In this document: piece after piece, positions 46,116 to 57,012 of the stretch
Layout of the letters: every line of letters starts with the position of its first letter
How positions within the stretch are numbered: position 1 is the stretch's first letter
Assembly (NCBI RefSeq): GCF_014205215.1
Contig: NZ_JACHNC010000001.1
Coordinates: 4,469,001-4,533,000 of the forward strand
Direction: 5' to 3'
Origin: Actinoplanes lobatus
GTDB lineage: Bacteria > Actinomycetota > Actinomycetes > Mycobacteriales > Micromonosporaceae
Length of the DNA stretch: 64,000 nt
The notes under the pieces: generated by a model
What the model saw: the letters and a program-made list of their open reading frames with translations, nothing else
Databases searched by the model: none
What the model was told of the DNA's origin: nothing
Translations under genes and position numbers: made by a program

Positions 46116-47489
46116 ATGCGCGAAGTCAAAGGTGCCCGGTGGGGCGCCGCGCTGGGTGGTGTCCTGTTGGCCGGCTCGGCGGCGATCGTGGTGGCGCTCC
46201 CCGCCGCCGCGGCCGCGGGCTGTTCGGTGAACTACGCGGTGTCGTCGCAGTGGGAGGGCGGATTCGGCGCCGCCGTGACCGTGACCAATCTCGGCGACGC
46301 GATCAACGGATGGACGCTGACCTGGTCCTACAGTGCGGGCCAGCAGGTCACCCAGGCCTGGAACACGACGCTCACCCAGTCCGGCGCCGCGGTGACGGCC
46401 CGCAACGTCAGCTACAACGCGGCGATCGCCACCAACGGGAGCGTCTCGTTCGGCTTCAACGGCACATGGACCGCCGCCAACCCGGCGCCGGCGGGATTCG
46501 CTCTCAACGGGGTCGCCTGCACCGGCGGCACCACACCCACGACACCACCGTCCACGCCTCCGTCGTCCTCGCCGCCGGTGTCGTGCGCGCTGCCGTCGTC
46601 GTACCGGTGGACGTCGACCGGCTCGCTGGCCACTCCCAAGTCGGGCTGGGTGTCGCTCAAGGACTTCACCACGGCGCCGTACAACGGCCGGCAGCTCGTC
46701 TATGCGACCACCCACGACACCGGCACCACGTGGGGCTCGATGAACTTCGGTCTGTTCACCAACTGGTCCGACATGGCCTCGGCCGGCCAGAACACCATGT
46801 CGTCAAGCACGGTCGCGCCGTCGCTGTTCTATTTCGCGCCGAAGAACGTCTGGGTGCTCGCCTACCAGTGGGGCGGGCCGGCGTTCTCCTACCGCACCTC
46901 CAGTGACCCGGCCAACGCCAACGGCTGGTCAGCCCCGCAGACGCTGTTCTCCGGCAGCATCTCCGGTTCCGGGACCGGCCCCATCGACCAGGCCGTCATC
47001 GGCGATTCGACGAACATGTACCTGTTCTTCGCCGGGGACAACGGCAAGATCTACCGGGCGAGCATGCCGATCGGGAACTTCCCCGGCAGCTTCGGCAGCA
47101 CCTCCACGGTGGTCATGAGCGACACCACCAACAACCTGTTCGAAGCCGTCCAGGTCTACAAGGTGGCCGGCCAGAGCCAGTACCTGATGCTCGTCGAGGC
47201 GATCGGCGCCAACGGCCGCTACTTCCGGTCGTTCACGGCCACCAGCCTGGGCGGTACGTGGACGCCGCAGGCCGCCACCGAGAGCAACCCGTTCGCGGGG
47301 AAGGCCAACAGCGGCGCCACCTGGACCAACGACATCAGCCACGGTGAGCTGATCCGGACCTCCGCCGACCAGACCATGACCATCGACCCCTGCCATCTGC
47401 AACTGCTCTACCAGGGACGATCCCCCAGCTCCGGCGGCGACTACGGCCTGCTGCCCTACCGTCCCGGCCTGCTCACCCGCAGCTCGTAG
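46116..47489 (+). CDS. Secreted GH62 alpha-L-arabinofuranosidase with CBM2
   Basis: 457 residues, AGGAGAG before ATG 46116. Signal peptide (1-33), CBM2 (about 35-135: [19 protein letters not shown] to ACTG), Thr/Pro/Ser linker, then GH62 (about 155-457) with [13 protein letters not shown] and LFEAVQ. Its catalytic domain is nearly the same as that of the enzyme at 42627; stretches of 100-190 bp match almost base for base, while the binding modules differ. Expected to strip arabinose from arabinoxylan attached to cellulose. Its gene is 46 bp before the GH30 gene and probably in one operon with it. Confidence 0.94.
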   Translation: MREVKGARWGAALGGVLLAGSAAIVVALPAAAAAGCSVNYAVSSQWEGGFGAAVTVTNLGDAINGWTLTWSYSAGQQVTQAWNTTLTQSGAAVTARNVSYNAAIATNGSVSFGFNGTWTAANPAPAGFALNGVACTGGTTPTTPPSTPPSSSPPVSCALPSSYRWTSTGSLATPKSGWVSLKDFTTAPYNGRQLVYATTHDTGTTWGSMNFGLFTNWSDMASAGQNTMSSSTVAPSLFYFAPKNVWVLAYQWGGPAFSYRTSSDPANANGWSAPQTLFSGSISGSGTGPIDQAVIGDSTNMYLFFAGDNGKIYRASMPIGNFPGSFGSTSTVVMSDTTNNLFEAVQVYKVAGQSQYLMLVEAIGANGRYFRSFTATSLGGTWTPQAATESNPFAGKANSGATWTNDISHGELIRTSADQTMTIDPCHLQLLYQGRSPSSGGDYGLLPYRPGLLTRSS

Positions 47490-47535
47490 CGCCCGGCACG
47501 ACCCGTTCCCCCACCCCTGGAAGGTCCCGTTCGCC

Positions 47536-49227
47536 ATGCGAAAGCCTCGAGTCACGAGCACCGTACTGCTATCGGCCGGCGTTCTTCTCGCCTCCACGAC
47601 GGTCGCCGTGGCCCTGCCCGCCGGTGCCGCCGCCGCGGGCTGCGCGGTGAAGTACACCGTCTCCTCGCAGTGGCAAGGCGGATTCGGCGCCGACGTCACC
47701 ATCACCAACCTCGGCGATCCGCTCACCAGCTGGACCCTGACCTGGTCCTACAGCGCCGGGCAGACCGTCACCCAGGCGTGGAACGCGACGGTGACCCAGA
47801 ACGGCGCCGCGGTCACCGCGAGGAACGTCAGCTACAACGGCGCGATCGCCACCAACGGGACCGCCTCGTTCGGCTTCAACGGTGGATGGACCGCCGCCAA
47901 CCCGGCGCCGGTGGACTTCGCCGTCAACGGGGTGGCCTGCACCGGTGGCACCACTCCGACATCCTCACCGACCACGTCACCGAGCGCCCCGCCCAGCGCC
48001 ACGCCGGACATCACCGTGAACACGGCGACCAGATATCAGACCGTCGACGGTTTCGGGGCCGCGGTGTCGATCTGGGGCAGCGCCTGGTCGACCGCAGAGA
48101 CGCAGACCCTGGTCGGCCTGGGTGCCAACCAGTTCGGCCTGTCGATCGTGCGGACCGGCGTCTCACCGGTCTCCAGCGAATGGGCCACACAGGTCAACGC
48201 CCTGAAGACCGCGAAATCGTACGGCTCAGGCGTCAAGATCCTCGCTTCGCCCTGGACCGCCCCGGCCGCGTGGAAGACCAACAACAGCCGCACCAACGGC
48301 GGCAAACTCAAGACCGACTACTACGACGACTACGCCAACCACCTCAACAGCTACGTCCAGTACATGCGCGGCCAGGGCGTCACCGTCGACGTCACCTCGG
48401 TGCAGAACGAACCGGACTGGCACCCCGACTACGACTCGATGGACTGGAGCGGCACCGAACTGCGCGACTTCGCCCGCGACCAGGGCGCCAAGGTCCAGAA
48501 CACCCGGCTGATGGTCGCCGAGGCGGTCAACCTCAACTACGGCTACACCGACCCGGCCCTCAACGACGCGGTCGCCCGCGACAACATCGGCTACATCGGC
48601 GGCCACCTCTACGGCACCGAGGCGGCCGGCCGCCTGAAGGACTACCCGCTCGCCGCGCAGAACGGCAAGCCGGTGTGGATGACCGAATGGAACCTCCACG
48701 CGGCCGACGGCAGCGGCTCCAACATCTGGGGCGACCCCGCCAACCAGACCGTCTGGAACGAAACCCTCGACGACATCATGCGTACGGTCCACCGGTCGAT
48801 GGAGTCCAACTGGAGCGCCTACATCTGGTGGTACGGCAAGCGTTTCTACTCGTTCATCGGTGACGGTGAGGCCGCTTACGGCACCACGGCCGGCGTCCCG
48901 CTCAAACGTGGCTACGCGTTCTCCCAGTTCGCCAAATACGTCCGCCCCGGCTACCAGCGTGTCGCCCTGGCCAAGAGCACCAAGGCGTCGCCGCTGGAGA
49001 TCACCGCCTACCAGGGCGGCGGCAAGATCACCCTGGTCGTCCTCAACCGCTCGGCCGGCGCCGTGAACGACGCCGTCATCCAGGCCCCGCAGAACATCAG
49101 CCGCGCCGACCACTACGTGACCTCGCTCAACGCGAACGCGGCGAGCCAGCCGGCCACCGTCAGCGGGGGACAGGTCACCGTGGACGTCCCCGCCCGCAGC
49201 ATCTCCACCGTCGTTCTCACCCCCTGA
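47536..49227 (+). CDS. Secreted GH30 xylanase with N-terminal CBM2
   Basis: 563 residues. Signal peptide (1-34), CBM2 (about 36-137), linker, GH30 barrel plus side beta-domain (about 155-563). VQNEPDWHPDY carries the acid/base Glu and WMTEWNLHAADG the nucleophile. The compact size and the position among arabinoxylan genes suggest the glucuronoxylanase/xylanase subfamilies (GH30_7 or GH30_8), but beta-1,6-glucanase or other GH30 activities cannot be excluded. GGAAGG precedes the ATG. The CBM2 is close in sequence to that of the preceding GH62 gene. Confidence 0.88.
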   Translation: MRKPRVTSTVLLSAGVLLASTTVAVALPAGAAAAGCAVKYTVSSQWQGGFGADVTITNLGDPLTSWTLTWSYSAGQTVTQAWNATVTQNGAAVTARNVSYNGAIATNGTASFGFNGGWTAANPAPVDFAVNGVACTGGTTPTSSPTTSPSAPPSATPDITVNTATRYQTVDGFGAAVSIWGSAWSTAETQTLVGLGANQFGLSIVRTGVSPVSSEWATQVNALKTAKSYGSGVKILASPWTAPAAWKTNNSRTNGGKLKTDYYDDYANHLNSYVQYMRGQGVTVDVTSVQNEPDWHPDYDSMDWSGTELRDFARDQGAKVQNTRLMVAEAVNLNYGYTDPALNDAVARDNIGYIGGHLYGTEAAGRLKDYPLAAQNGKPVWMTEWNLHAADGSGSNIWGDPANQTVWNETLDDIMRTVHRSMESNWSAYIWWYGKRFYSFIGDGEAAYGTTAGVPLKRGYAFSQFAKYVRPGYQRVALAKSTKASPLEITAYQGGGKITLVVLNRSAGAVNDAVIQAPQNISRADHYVTSLNANAASQPATVSGGQVTVDVPARSISTVVLTP

Positions 49228-49249
49228 CGGCCGGCCGGATCGACCTCGG

Positions 49250-50674
49250 TCAGCCGAGACGGCGGATGTCGCCGTAGGCACGGTAGAACCCGCCGCGGGA
49301 GGCCTCCCGGATCCCGGTCACCACGTAGCGGGTGCCGCTCTCCCGGATGCCCTTGGGGAACTGGACCTGCCAGTCGGGGTGGTAACCGGCGGACACCACG
49401 CGAATGCGGAGGCGGCCGGACTCCTCGACGCATTCGACGACGACGCCGCCGGCCGGGTCGTGGACGATCTCGACGGTGGTGGACGGAGCCACCTCCGCCA
49501 TGCGAGGCGGGGCCTTGACGTCCACCACCACGGGAACCGTGCCGTCGACGGCCGACCGGATGGCCTGCTCGCTGGCGTCGATGCAGGCCAGCGAGCCGTC
49601 GGTGGTGACGATGTAGAGGCGGTCGTCGTGGTATTGCATGGAGTAGGCGGAGCCGCAACCGGTGGCGAGTTTCCACAGACGGGTGCCGGCGGCGTCGAAG
49701 CAGTAGACCGAGGACGCGCTGTCACCGGCGAAGACATAGCGGCCGTCCTCGGCGGCGGCGCAGGAGAACACGGCGGCGTCGCACTGGTAGGTCTGGCGGT
49801 GCCTGCCGTCCTTGCCGAGCTCGGTGACCTGGCGGGCGGACGTGCCGGCGTAGACGGTGTCGCGCTCCTGCCAGCCGAACAGGACGGCGCCGCGGGTGCC
49901 GGTGTGCCACAGCTCCTGGCCGGTGCGCCAGTCGTAGCTGGTGACGCCGGCGCTGTGCCCGTGATGGACGGCGTTGTCGTCGCAGCGCACCATCCAGGCC
50001 GACGAGCCGCGGCCGGGCCGCTGCCACAGGAACTCGTCCTCGTGGTCGATGGCCGCGATGCCGCCGTTGGCGTCCGAGACACCGAGGACACCGTCGTGGA
50101 TGTCCAGCCAGTAGATGTCGATCTCGGGTGCGATGCGGTACGCCAGGCGGGGCACCTTGCCGGACAGGTCGTACACGTTGCCGTCGTCGCAGCCGGCGTA
50201 GATCCAGCGGTCGTCGGCGACGATGCACTTGACGCCGTCCGGAAGCCGGAACTGCTGCTGCACCTCGGCCTGGTGGTTCAGCGTGGTGATGAGGCCGGCC
50301 TCGTTGCCGACCATGCAGACGTCGTCGTCGACGAAGACACCGAACGCGGGACTGCCGGTCTTGTAGCGCCACAGGACGGGGGCGCGCTTGGCGGTGGAGC
50401 GGGTGCTGACGATCTGCCGTCGGGTGACGGAGCGGGGCTGCCGCTGACCGATGACCGCCGGCGCGTACCCCTTACGGACCTTGTCGCCGATCTTCTTGGC
50501 CGCTTCGGTTCGGGCCTTGTCCTCGTTGGCGAACGACGACTGCTTGACCTGGCCCCGGTCACCGATCCGCCCGTAGCGGACGGTGAGATCGGTGCCGTCG
50601 ACGGTCACCTCGTAGAACTTGTGGGAGCTCCCGTTGTCCTCGGAGAGCTCGAGGTACGTCGTTTCGGCCGGCAT
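49250..50674 (-). CDS. WGR domain fused to PQQ-type beta-propeller
   Basis: 474 residues, cytoplasmic by lack of signal. Residues 1-85 are a WGR domain (TYLELSEDNGSSHKFYEV, LTVRYGRIGDRGQ, KARTEAAKKIGDKVRKGY), a fold found in PARPs and in MolR-type proteins, where it binds nucleic acid. Residues 105-420 hold seven or so WD/PQQ-like blades (VFVDDDVCMVGNEAG, WIYAGCDDGNVYDL, YVFAGDSASSVYCFDAAG). The end (about 420-474) is a short beta-rich segment. ATG 50674 follows AAAGGTGG. No function is established for the combination. Confidence 0.82.
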   Translation of the reverse strand: MPAETTYLELSEDNGSSHKFYEVTVDGTDLTVRYGRIGDRGQVKQSSFANEDKARTEAAKKIGDKVRKGYAPAVIGQRQPRSVTRRQIVSTRSTAKRAPVLWRYKTGSPAFGVFVDDDVCMVGNEAGLITTLNHQAEVQQQFRLPDGVKCIVADDRWIYAGCDDGNVYDLSGKVPRLAYRIAPEIDIYWLDIHDGVLGVSDANGGIAAIDHEDEFLWQRPGRGSSAWMVRCDDNAVHHGHSAGVTSYDWRTGQELWHTGTRGAVLFGWQERDTVYAGTSARQVTELGKDGRHRQTYQCDAAVFSCAAAEDGRYVFAGDSASSVYCFDAAGTRLWKLATGCGSAYSMQYHDDRLYIVTTDGSLACIDASEQAIRSAVDGTVPVVVDVKAPPRMAEVAPSTTVEIVHDPAGGVVVECVEESGRLRIRVVSAGYHPDWQVQFPKGIRESGTRYVVTGIREASRGGFYRAYGDIRRLG

Positions 50675-50793
50675 CCGGGCCACCTTTCGGCAGAGGGGGG
50701 AACGCCGATGAAGATAGCCAGGGGGTACGACATTCTCGACCCGGCGCGAAGCGAACTGCTTGGGTAGGTGAAGTGTTCCGTCGAGGAGACGAG

Positions 50794-50827
50794 CCGGTGG
50801 CCGGACCTGTCCAGGTCCGGCCACCGG
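50794..50827 (-). terminator. Terminator after chemoreceptor gene
   Basis: A 16-bp perfect stem (50794-50809 with 50812-50827) in front of the stop of the minus-strand chemoreceptor gene, read downstream of it. Confidence 0.85.
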
Positions 50828-50841
50828 TGGGTGTTCGACCG

Positions 50842-52479
50842 CTATGTCTGGTAGGTGGAGACCAGCTGCTGCAGTCCCGTCGCCATCGCGGCCAGGCTGT
50901 TCGCCGTCGCCTGTGTCTCCGACGCGCCCGACGCCGCCGAATCCGCCGCCGTCGCCACCCCCGCGATGTTTCCGGCGATCTCCCCGGTGCCCGTTGCCGC
51001 CTGCGCCACGTTCCGTACCATCTCGCTGGTCGTCGCGGTCTGCTCCTCCACCGCCGCGGCGATCGTCGACGTGTAGTCGTTGATCCGGCCGGTCACCTCC
51101 GCGATCTCCCCGATCGCCGAGATCGCCTGCGTGGTCTCGTCCTGGATCGCCGAGATCCGTGCCGCGATGTCACCGGTGGCCCGCGCCGTCTCCTGCGCCA
51201 GGTCCTTCACCTCGGTCGCGACCACCGCGAATCCCTTGCCGTGCTCACCCGCACGCGCCGCCTCGATGGTCGCGTTCAGCGCCAGCAGGTTCGTCTGCTC
51301 GGCGATCGACGTGATCAGCTGCACCACACCGGAGATCTGCGCCGAGGACTGCCCCAGCCGCGCCACGATCCTGTTGGTCCGGTCGGCCGCCTCCGCGGCC
51401 TCGGTGGCCACCTTCGCCGCCTCGCCCGCATTGCCCGCGATCTCGCCGATGGAGGCCGACATCTGCTCCGCGCCGGCCGCCACCGTCTGCACGTTCCCCG
51501 ACACCCGGTCGGCGGCCGCCGAGACCGTCCCCGCCTGTGCCGACGTCTCCTCCGACGCCGCCGACAGCTGCGTCGACACCGCCGACAACTCCTCTGCGGC
51601 CGCCGCCACCTGCGTGGCGTTGTCGGTCACCTCACGCACCATCGTCGCGGTCGACCCCGTCGAGGCGTCCAGCGCGATGGCCAGCTGCGCCACCTCGTCG
51701 CGGCCGGTGATCCCGGTCCGCTGGGTGAGGTCCCCACCCTGTACCCGGGTGAGCACGCCGACGCACCGCGACAGCCGGCCGGTGATCCCGCGGGCGATGA
51801 GCCAGCTCGCGACGCCGGCCAGCAGCATCCCGAGGATGACGAACACGGTCACCGTGGTCTCGGCGCTGTCGGCGGTGGCACGCGACTCGTCGTTGCGGGT
51901 GCGCGCGGCGGCGCCTTCGATCTCGATGAGGCTGTCCATTCCACCGTTGAGGTCGGCGAGGATCGACTTGGCCTCTTTGTCGCGTATGCGGGCGAACGCT
52001 TCCCGATCGTCCGTTTCCGCGGCCGCGGCGAGCTTGGTGTCGCGCAGCTGCTGCAGGGCGGCGACGGCCTGCTCGACCTGGGCGGCCGCCTGCTCCCGGC
52101 CGGTCATGTCCGTGCCGGTGTAGGCCGCGAACGCCTGGTCGAAGACCGCGTCCTCGTCCCTGCTGGCCTGGAGGAACGAGCGCACCTGAGCGGGGTCGGT
52201 GGATACCGCGGCGTTGAGCAGGCGGTTCTGCATGAGGTCGGTCGAGTGCTGCACCCGGGTCAGATCGGTGATCGGCACGAGCGTCTGGCCGTACAGGTAG
52301 TCGGACTGGCTCTGCATCCTGCTCATGTTGACCAGCGCGACGCCTGCCACGCCGGCGGCCGCCACCGCCATCGCGCCGACGGCCATTCCGATCTTGGTGC
52401 CGACCCTCAGGTCGGTCACCAGCCGCGTCCACCGGTGGCCGCGGAATCCCTGCATCTCGTCCGACCTGCTCACTGACAC
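50842..52479 (-). CDS. Methyl-accepting chemotaxis protein
   Basis: 545 residues. Two helices (about 33-52 and 208-228) flank a helical-bundle ligand domain of about 155 residues (4HB-like). A HAMP (230-282) is followed by the signalling domain, whose hairpin tip is [17 protein letters not shown] with the CheW-contact residues intact. Gln/Glu-rich methylation helices are present on both sides. No C-terminal CheR-docking pentapeptide. The ligand is unknown. A gene for a chemoreceptor implies flagellated cells or spores. Confidence 0.95.
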   Translation of the reverse strand: MSVSRSDEMQGFRGHRWTRLVTDLRVGTKIGMAVGAMAVAAAGVAGVALVNMSRMQSQSDYLYGQTLVPITDLTRVQHSTDLMQNRLLNAAVSTDPAQVRSFLQASRDEDAVFDQAFAAYTGTDMTGREQAAAQVEQAVAALQQLRDTKLAAAAETDDREAFARIRDKEAKSILADLNGGMDSLIEIEGAAARTRNDESRATADSAETTVTVFVILGMLLAGVASWLIARGITGRLSRCVGVLTRVQGGDLTQRTGITGRDEVAQLAIALDASTGSTATMVREVTDNATQVAAAAEELSAVSTQLSAASEETSAQAGTVSAAADRVSGNVQTVAAGAEQMSASIGEIAGNAGEAAKVATEAAEAADRTNRIVARLGQSSAQISGVVQLITSIAEQTNLLALNATIEAARAGEHGKGFAVVATEVKDLAQETARATGDIAARISAIQDETTQAISAIGEIAEVTGRINDYTSTIAAAVEEQTATTSEMVRNVAQAATGTGEIAGNIAGVATAADSAASGASETQATANSLAAMATGLQQLVSTYQT

Positions 52480-52788
52480 CCCCGTATTCGTGACCGGCTC
52501 AGCCGGGTGTGGCCCCCACCACGTTGCGTTTCTGATCGGATGGGCGGCGGAGTCGCTGAATACTTCGGCGCAGGAAATATTCAGAGGACGATCGGTCCAC
52601 AGTGGGTGCGGCGCCGGCCCTGACCGCGGAGCCGATCACCTCTGGGCAGCGCGGTTGATCCGCCCTTTCCGTAGCCGATATGCCGCTAATGTGAGGTAAA
52701 CAGCCAGAGACGCGCCTCGCGATGTCGCGGAAATCGCGAAATCGACGTGAACTGGCCTTATGTGTGACACCTCCCCAGGAGTGGAGAC
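52480..52788. other. Intergenic between chemoreceptor and histidine kinase genes
   Basis: Contains both start regions. No gene, repeat or clear operator seen. Confidence 0.5.
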
Positions 52789-54627
52789 ATGCAGAGGTTG
52801 CGTCGCGTTCGTGTCGGCGCGCGGCTCAGCGCCACTTTCGGATCGGTGACGCTCCTGCTGGTCGTCATGATCGGTGCTGCCGTCTGGAACATCGTCGCGC
52901 AGCGCCGCGCGGACCAACGCGTGGCCGCGTCCGCGGCGCTGCAACGTGACGCGCTCATCGCCAAGTTCCGCGCCGCCGACCTCAACGGCTGGCAGACCGG
53001 GTACGCGTTCAACGCGATCCGGGGCGTGCCGGACGCCACCACCGACACCGTGGGTATGCGTGCGAAGTTCCTGACCTCAGCGGAGGCCCTCAGGCAGGAT
53101 CTCGCCCGGATCGGAGCCCATGACCTCAGCGCGGGGGAGCGGCGGCAGCTGGTCACCGCGGAGAACGCGTTCGCCCGCTTCATGGAGATCGACGAGCGGA
53201 TCGTGGCCGGGTACCGGGCCCGCACGCCCGCCATGATGGCGGCGTCCGACGACCTGGTCGCGGGTGAGGCACTGGAGTGGTTCGACCGGGCCGCCACCGC
53301 GGTCGACCAGCTCGCCGTGCAGGCGCAGGCCGAGACGGCAAGCGACGCCGCCGCGGCCCGAACGACCAGCACCAGAGGGCTGACGCTCATGGTCGTCGTC
53401 GGTCTCACCTGTCTCGTGATCGCCACGGTGCTCACCTGGACAGCGGCGCGCAACCTGGTGAACAAGGCACGGAACAAGGCGATACTGGCCGCCATCGTCG
53501 AGCAGTCCGCCGACGCCACCCTCACGCTCGCTCTCGACGGAACCATCACGACCTGGAACAGCGGCGCCGAGCGCCTCTACGGGTACACCGCCGGCGAGGC
53601 CATCGGCCGTCGCGTGGCGATGCTGCTGCAACCCGACACCGAAGCCCGGCACGCCGGAGTGCTCAAAGGTCTGGCCGACGGCATCGAGTTCCAGCTCGAG
53701 GAGACGCCACGACGGCGCAAGGACGGCACCGAGATCTTCGTGTCGACGAACGTCTGGCCGCTCCGCGACGATGACGGGAGGCTCATCGGCGGTGCGGCCA
53801 CCGAGCGTGACGTCACCGCCCGCCGACGGCGGGAGGCCGAACAGAGGATCGCCGACGAACGCGCGGCCCGGGCCGCCCGCCTGGAGAGCCTCGGCCAGCT
53901 TGCCAGCGGCGTGGCACACGATTTCAACAACCTGCTCGCCATCATCCTCAACTGCATCGAGTTCATCGCCGAGGACACCGGCGACGAGGCGGCGGACGAT
54001 CTGACCCGGATCCGCAACGCCGCCCATCAGGCCCAGGAACTGACCAGCCAGCTGCTGCTGTTCGCCAAACGGGAACCGACCCACGTCGAGATCGTCGACC
54101 TGAACACGGTCGTCACGGACGCCACCGACCTGTTGAGCCGGGCCATCGGCGCCGGCGTCACCCTGCGGTGCCACACCTGCTCCAGGGCCCTGCCGGTGTA
54201 CGCCAACCGCAGCCGCCTCGACCAGATCCTGCTCAACCTCGTCATCAACGCCCGCGACGCGATGCCCGGCGGTGGATTCGTAGCGATCGCGACCAGCATC
54301 GTCGAGCTTTCCGAAGACCCGGCCCAGCCCTTGCCGCCCGGGCGCTACGCCCAGTTGACGGTCAGCGACAACGGCATCGGCATGAGCGCGGAGGTCAAGG
54401 ACCGCCTTTTCGAGCCCTTCTTCACCACCAAGCCGGCCGACCAGGGCACCGGCCTCGGGCTCGCCACCGTCTACGGCATCGTCGGCGACGCCGGAGGCAC
54501 CATCACCGTGGATTCCACGCTCGGCGCCGGCACCACCTTTCGGATCCTGCTGCCGCTGTCGCCGTTCGTCCGCCCGGAGCCGGCGCCGGAACACCGCACA
54601 CGCTCGTCCTCGGGACTGCCCGGATAG
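52789..54627 (+). CDS. PAS-domain hybrid-free sensor histidine kinase (orphan)
   Basis: 612 residues, ATG 52789 with AGGAGTGGAG. Helices at about 12-35 and 200-222 enclose a helical bundle of similar type to that of the neighbouring chemoreceptors (INGWQTGYAF-like turn: LNGWQTGYAFNAI). PAS (about 232-345) with TITTWNSGAERLYGYTAGEAIGR and an acceptor RRKDGTEIFV, then HisKA with LASGVAHDFNNLL (phospho-acceptor His377) and HATPase_c (NARDAMPGGG, DNGIGMS, GTGLGLATVYGI). No receiver domain and no response regulator gene next to it. The HDFNN type of kinase often pairs with single-domain receivers encoded elsewhere. Confidence 0.93.
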   Translation: MQRLRRVRVGARLSATFGSVTLLLVVMIGAAVWNIVAQRRADQRVAASAALQRDALIAKFRAADLNGWQTGYAFNAIRGVPDATTDTVGMRAKFLTSAEALRQDLARIGAHDLSAGERRQLVTAENAFARFMEIDERIVAGYRARTPAMMAASDDLVAGEALEWFDRAATAVDQLAVQAQAETASDAAAARTTSTRGLTLMVVVGLTCLVIATVLTWTAARNLVNKARNKAILAAIVEQSADATLTLALDGTITTWNSGAERLYGYTAGEAIGRRVAMLLQPDTEARHAGVLKGLADGIEFQLEETPRRRKDGTEIFVSTNVWPLRDDDGRLIGGAATERDVTARRRREAEQRIADERAARAARLESLGQLASGVAHDFNNLLAIILNCIEFIAEDTGDEAADDLTRIRNAAHQAQELTSQLLLFAKREPTHVEIVDLNTVVTDATDLLSRAIGAGVTLRCHTCSRALPVYANRSRLDQILLNLVINARDAMPGGGFVAIATSIVELSEDPAQPLPPGRYAQLTVSDNGIGMSAEVKDRLFEPFFTTKPADQGTGLGLATVYGIVGDAGGTITVDSTLGAGTTFRILLPLSPFVRPEPAPEHRTRSSSGLPG

Positions 54628-54648
54628 CGGACGATCCCGTCGGCCCGC

Positions 54649-55209
54649 CTACGGCGTCGCCTCCCGAAGCCATTCCCCGGCGAGCAGGGCGTACGTGTAC
54701 CCGTCCACCCAGCCCCGCTCGGCGTGCCAGGAGTCGCCGACACCGTGCTGCTCACGCCGCATGCCGACCTTTTCGAGGACCCGCACCGAGGCGAGATTGT
54801 CCGCGAAGCAGCCGGCGGTGATCCTTCGAATACCGAGCTGTTCGAACGCGTACGCCACCATCGCGGTGACCGCCTCCGTCGCGTGACCCCGGCCGCCGAA
54901 GGCCGGGTCGAAGGTGTAGCCGAGCAGGGCCTCCGTCCGCGACGGCATGCCGGGCTGACCCATGCCGTCGAGAGCCTCGAGTGAGACGGTTCCGATCACC
55001 ACGCCGTCCAGCACGACCGCCTTGCTGTGGTCGTGCGGGTCCGCCGTCGCGCGCCGCCACGCCGTCCGGAAGGACTCCGGTTCCACATTCGTACGCAACA
55101 GCCAGTGGGTGACCTCCGGCAGATTGCGGTACTCCAGGATCCGGTCGATGTCCTCGTCACGCACCGGGCGAAGCTCGAGGCGTTCAGTGCGCAGAATGTC
55201 GTTCCCCAT
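54649..55209 (-). CDS. GNAT family N-acetyltransferase (RimJ/RimL-like)
   Basis: 186 residues. TERLELRPVRDEDIDRILEY at the start, the acetyl-CoA loop FGGRGHATEAVTAMVAYAF near residue 115-135, and RITAGCFADNLASVRVLEKVGM toward the end are typical of the RimJ/RimL acetyltransferase branch. The ribosome site before ATG 55209 is weak; a frame start at 55236 is possible. Convergent with the kinase gene. The acceptor substrate is not predictable. Confidence 0.9.
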   Translation of the reverse strand: MGNDILRTERLELRPVRDEDIDRILEYRNLPEVTHWLLRTNVEPESFRTAWRRATADPHDHSKAVVLDGVVIGTVSLEALDGMGQPGMPSRTEALLGYTFDPAFGGRGHATEAVTAMVAYAFEQLGIRRITAGCFADNLASVRVLEKVGMRREQHGVGDSWHAERGWVDGYTYALLAGEWLREATP

Positions 55210-55398
55210 GGGGCGGGACGTTAGTGAACACCCCACAACCTCACACCCGATTATCCGCTCGCCGGCATCCGTACGTGAAACGTCTCACGCTTGGCCCGAA
55301 CTGGTCGCCTCGCGTCCCCGCAGGGCCGATGAGGCACGGCGTGCCACAGACGGGCACCACGACAGACCGACCCTTCTACGAATTACCCGGGAGACCGA

Positions 55399-57012
55399 GT
55401 GCGTATCGCCAACGTCCGTGTGGGCCGCCGGATGACAATCGCGTTCGCCACGCTCACCGCACTCATCGTGGCATCGGCCGGGGTCGGCTGGTGGGGCCTG
55501 GAGAAGACCAGCGAGGCACAGCAGCGTCTCGACAGCCTGGTCGAGGTCCACGACCGGGTCGCGGAGGCGCGCCTGCAACTGGCCGACATCAGTGGCTGGC
55601 AGGCCCTCGTCGTGCTCGACGTGGCGGTCGACGGTTTCCGGACGGCCACCGGCCCGGACGGAGCGAACCGCAAAGGCCTGCTGGAAGCCAAGGACGCCGT
55701 CTACGACCTGCTGGAGCGGGGCACCGCCGCGGCGACGACCACGCACGAGCGGGACCTGTGGGACCAGGTCAGGTCCGGCTGGGACGACTACTTCGCCGAG
55801 GACGACGCCCTGATGCGCGCGATCGAGAAGAACGAGCGGGCGGGCACGGCCGCGGCACAGAAGAGCTTCAACACGGGTACGACCGTCGAAACCTACGAGC
55901 GCATCGCCGACCTGTCCACCGCCCTGGAGGAGGACCTGAAGGCCCGGATGGCCGACGAGCGCGCCGACGCGGCCGACCTGCGCCACACCAGCTACGTGGC
56001 CCTCGGCGCGGCCCTGCTCGCCGCGCTGGCGGTGGCCACGGCCCTCAGCATCGTCATCACCCGCTCGGTGGTGCGCCCGCTGTCCACCGTGGTCGGCGCG
56101 CTGCGCGGGCTGGCCACCGGGGATCTCACCGTCCACGCCGATGTGCCGGGCAGGGACGAACTGGCCGAGCTGGGCGCCGCGCTCAACGAGACCACCTCGG
56201 CGCTGCGCAAGACCATGGGCGAACTGTCCGGTCACGCCGAGCACATGTCCGAGGCGTCCACCGACCTGACCGAGACCGCCTCGCAGATCGCCGCGGTCGC
56301 GGCCCGGACCAGTGGTGAGGCCGAGACGGTCGCGGAGAGCGCGGAGCGGGTGTCGGCCAACGTCCACACCGTCTCCGCCGGCAGTACGCAGATGGGCGGC
56401 TCGATCAGCGAGATCGCCGTGAACGCCGCCGAGGTCGCCACCGTCGTCCTGCAGGCGGTCGCCGCCGCCAAGAAGACGACCGCGACGATGACCCGCCTCG
56501 GCGAGTCGTCCACCGAGATCGGGACGGTGGTCAGGGCGATCACCGCGATCGCCGAGCAGACCAACCTGCTCGCCCTCAACGCGACGATCGAGGCGGCCCG
56601 CGCCGGCGAGATGGGCAAGGGCTTCGCGGTCGTCGCCAGCGAGGTCAAGGATCTCGCGCAGGAGACCGCGCGGGCCACCAGCGACATCGCCGGCCGGGTC
56701 CAGGCGATCCAGGACGACACCGTCGGCGCGGTGACCGCGATCGAGGAGATCGCCGAGATCATCAGCCGGATCAGCGGCTACCAGGACGTCATCACCTCGG
56801 CCGTGGAGGAGCAGCGCGCCACGACCACCGAGATGAGCCGCAACGTGTCCGAGGCGTCGACGGCCACCGAGCAGATCGCGGCGACCATCGCCAGCGTCGC
56901 GTCGGCGGCGAACACGACCGCCGACGGGGTCGACCGCTCCCGTCAGTCCGCCGCCGAGCTGGCCGCGGTGGCCGGCGACCTGCGTACCCTGGTGTCCGCC
57001 TTCAAGCTCTAG
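55399..57012 (+). CDS. Methyl-accepting chemotaxis protein
   Basis: 537 residues, GTG start with GGGAGACC upstream. Helix 1 (10-33) and helix 2 (about 195-217) enclose a helical ligand domain; [17 protein letters not shown] near residue 65 echoes the same region in the kinase at 52789. HAMP (about 218-270) and signalling domain with [17 protein letters not shown] at the tip. No CheR pentapeptide. The end overlaps the convergent acyltransferase gene by 11 bp. Confidence 0.95.
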   Translation: MRIANVRVGRRMTIAFATLTALIVASAGVGWWGLEKTSEAQQRLDSLVEVHDRVAEARLQLADISGWQALVVLDVAVDGFRTATGPDGANRKGLLEAKDAVYDLLERGTAAATTTHERDLWDQVRSGWDDYFAEDDALMRAIEKNERAGTAAAQKSFNTGTTVETYERIADLSTALEEDLKARMADERADAADLRHTSYVALGAALLAALAVATALSIVITRSVVRPLSTVVGALRGLATGDLTVHADVPGRDELAELGAALNETTSALRKTMGELSGHAEHMSEASTDLTETASQIAAVAARTSGEAETVAESAERVSANVHTVSAGSTQMGGSISEIAVNAAEVATVVLQAVAAAKKTTATMTRLGESSTEIGTVVRAITAIAEQTNLLALNATIEAARAGEMGKGFAVVASEVKDLAQETARATSDIAGRVQAIQDDTVGAVTAIEEIAEIISRISGYQDVITSAVEEQRATTTEMSRNVSEASTATEQIAATIASVASAANTTADGVDRSRQSAAELAAVAGDLRTLVSAFKL

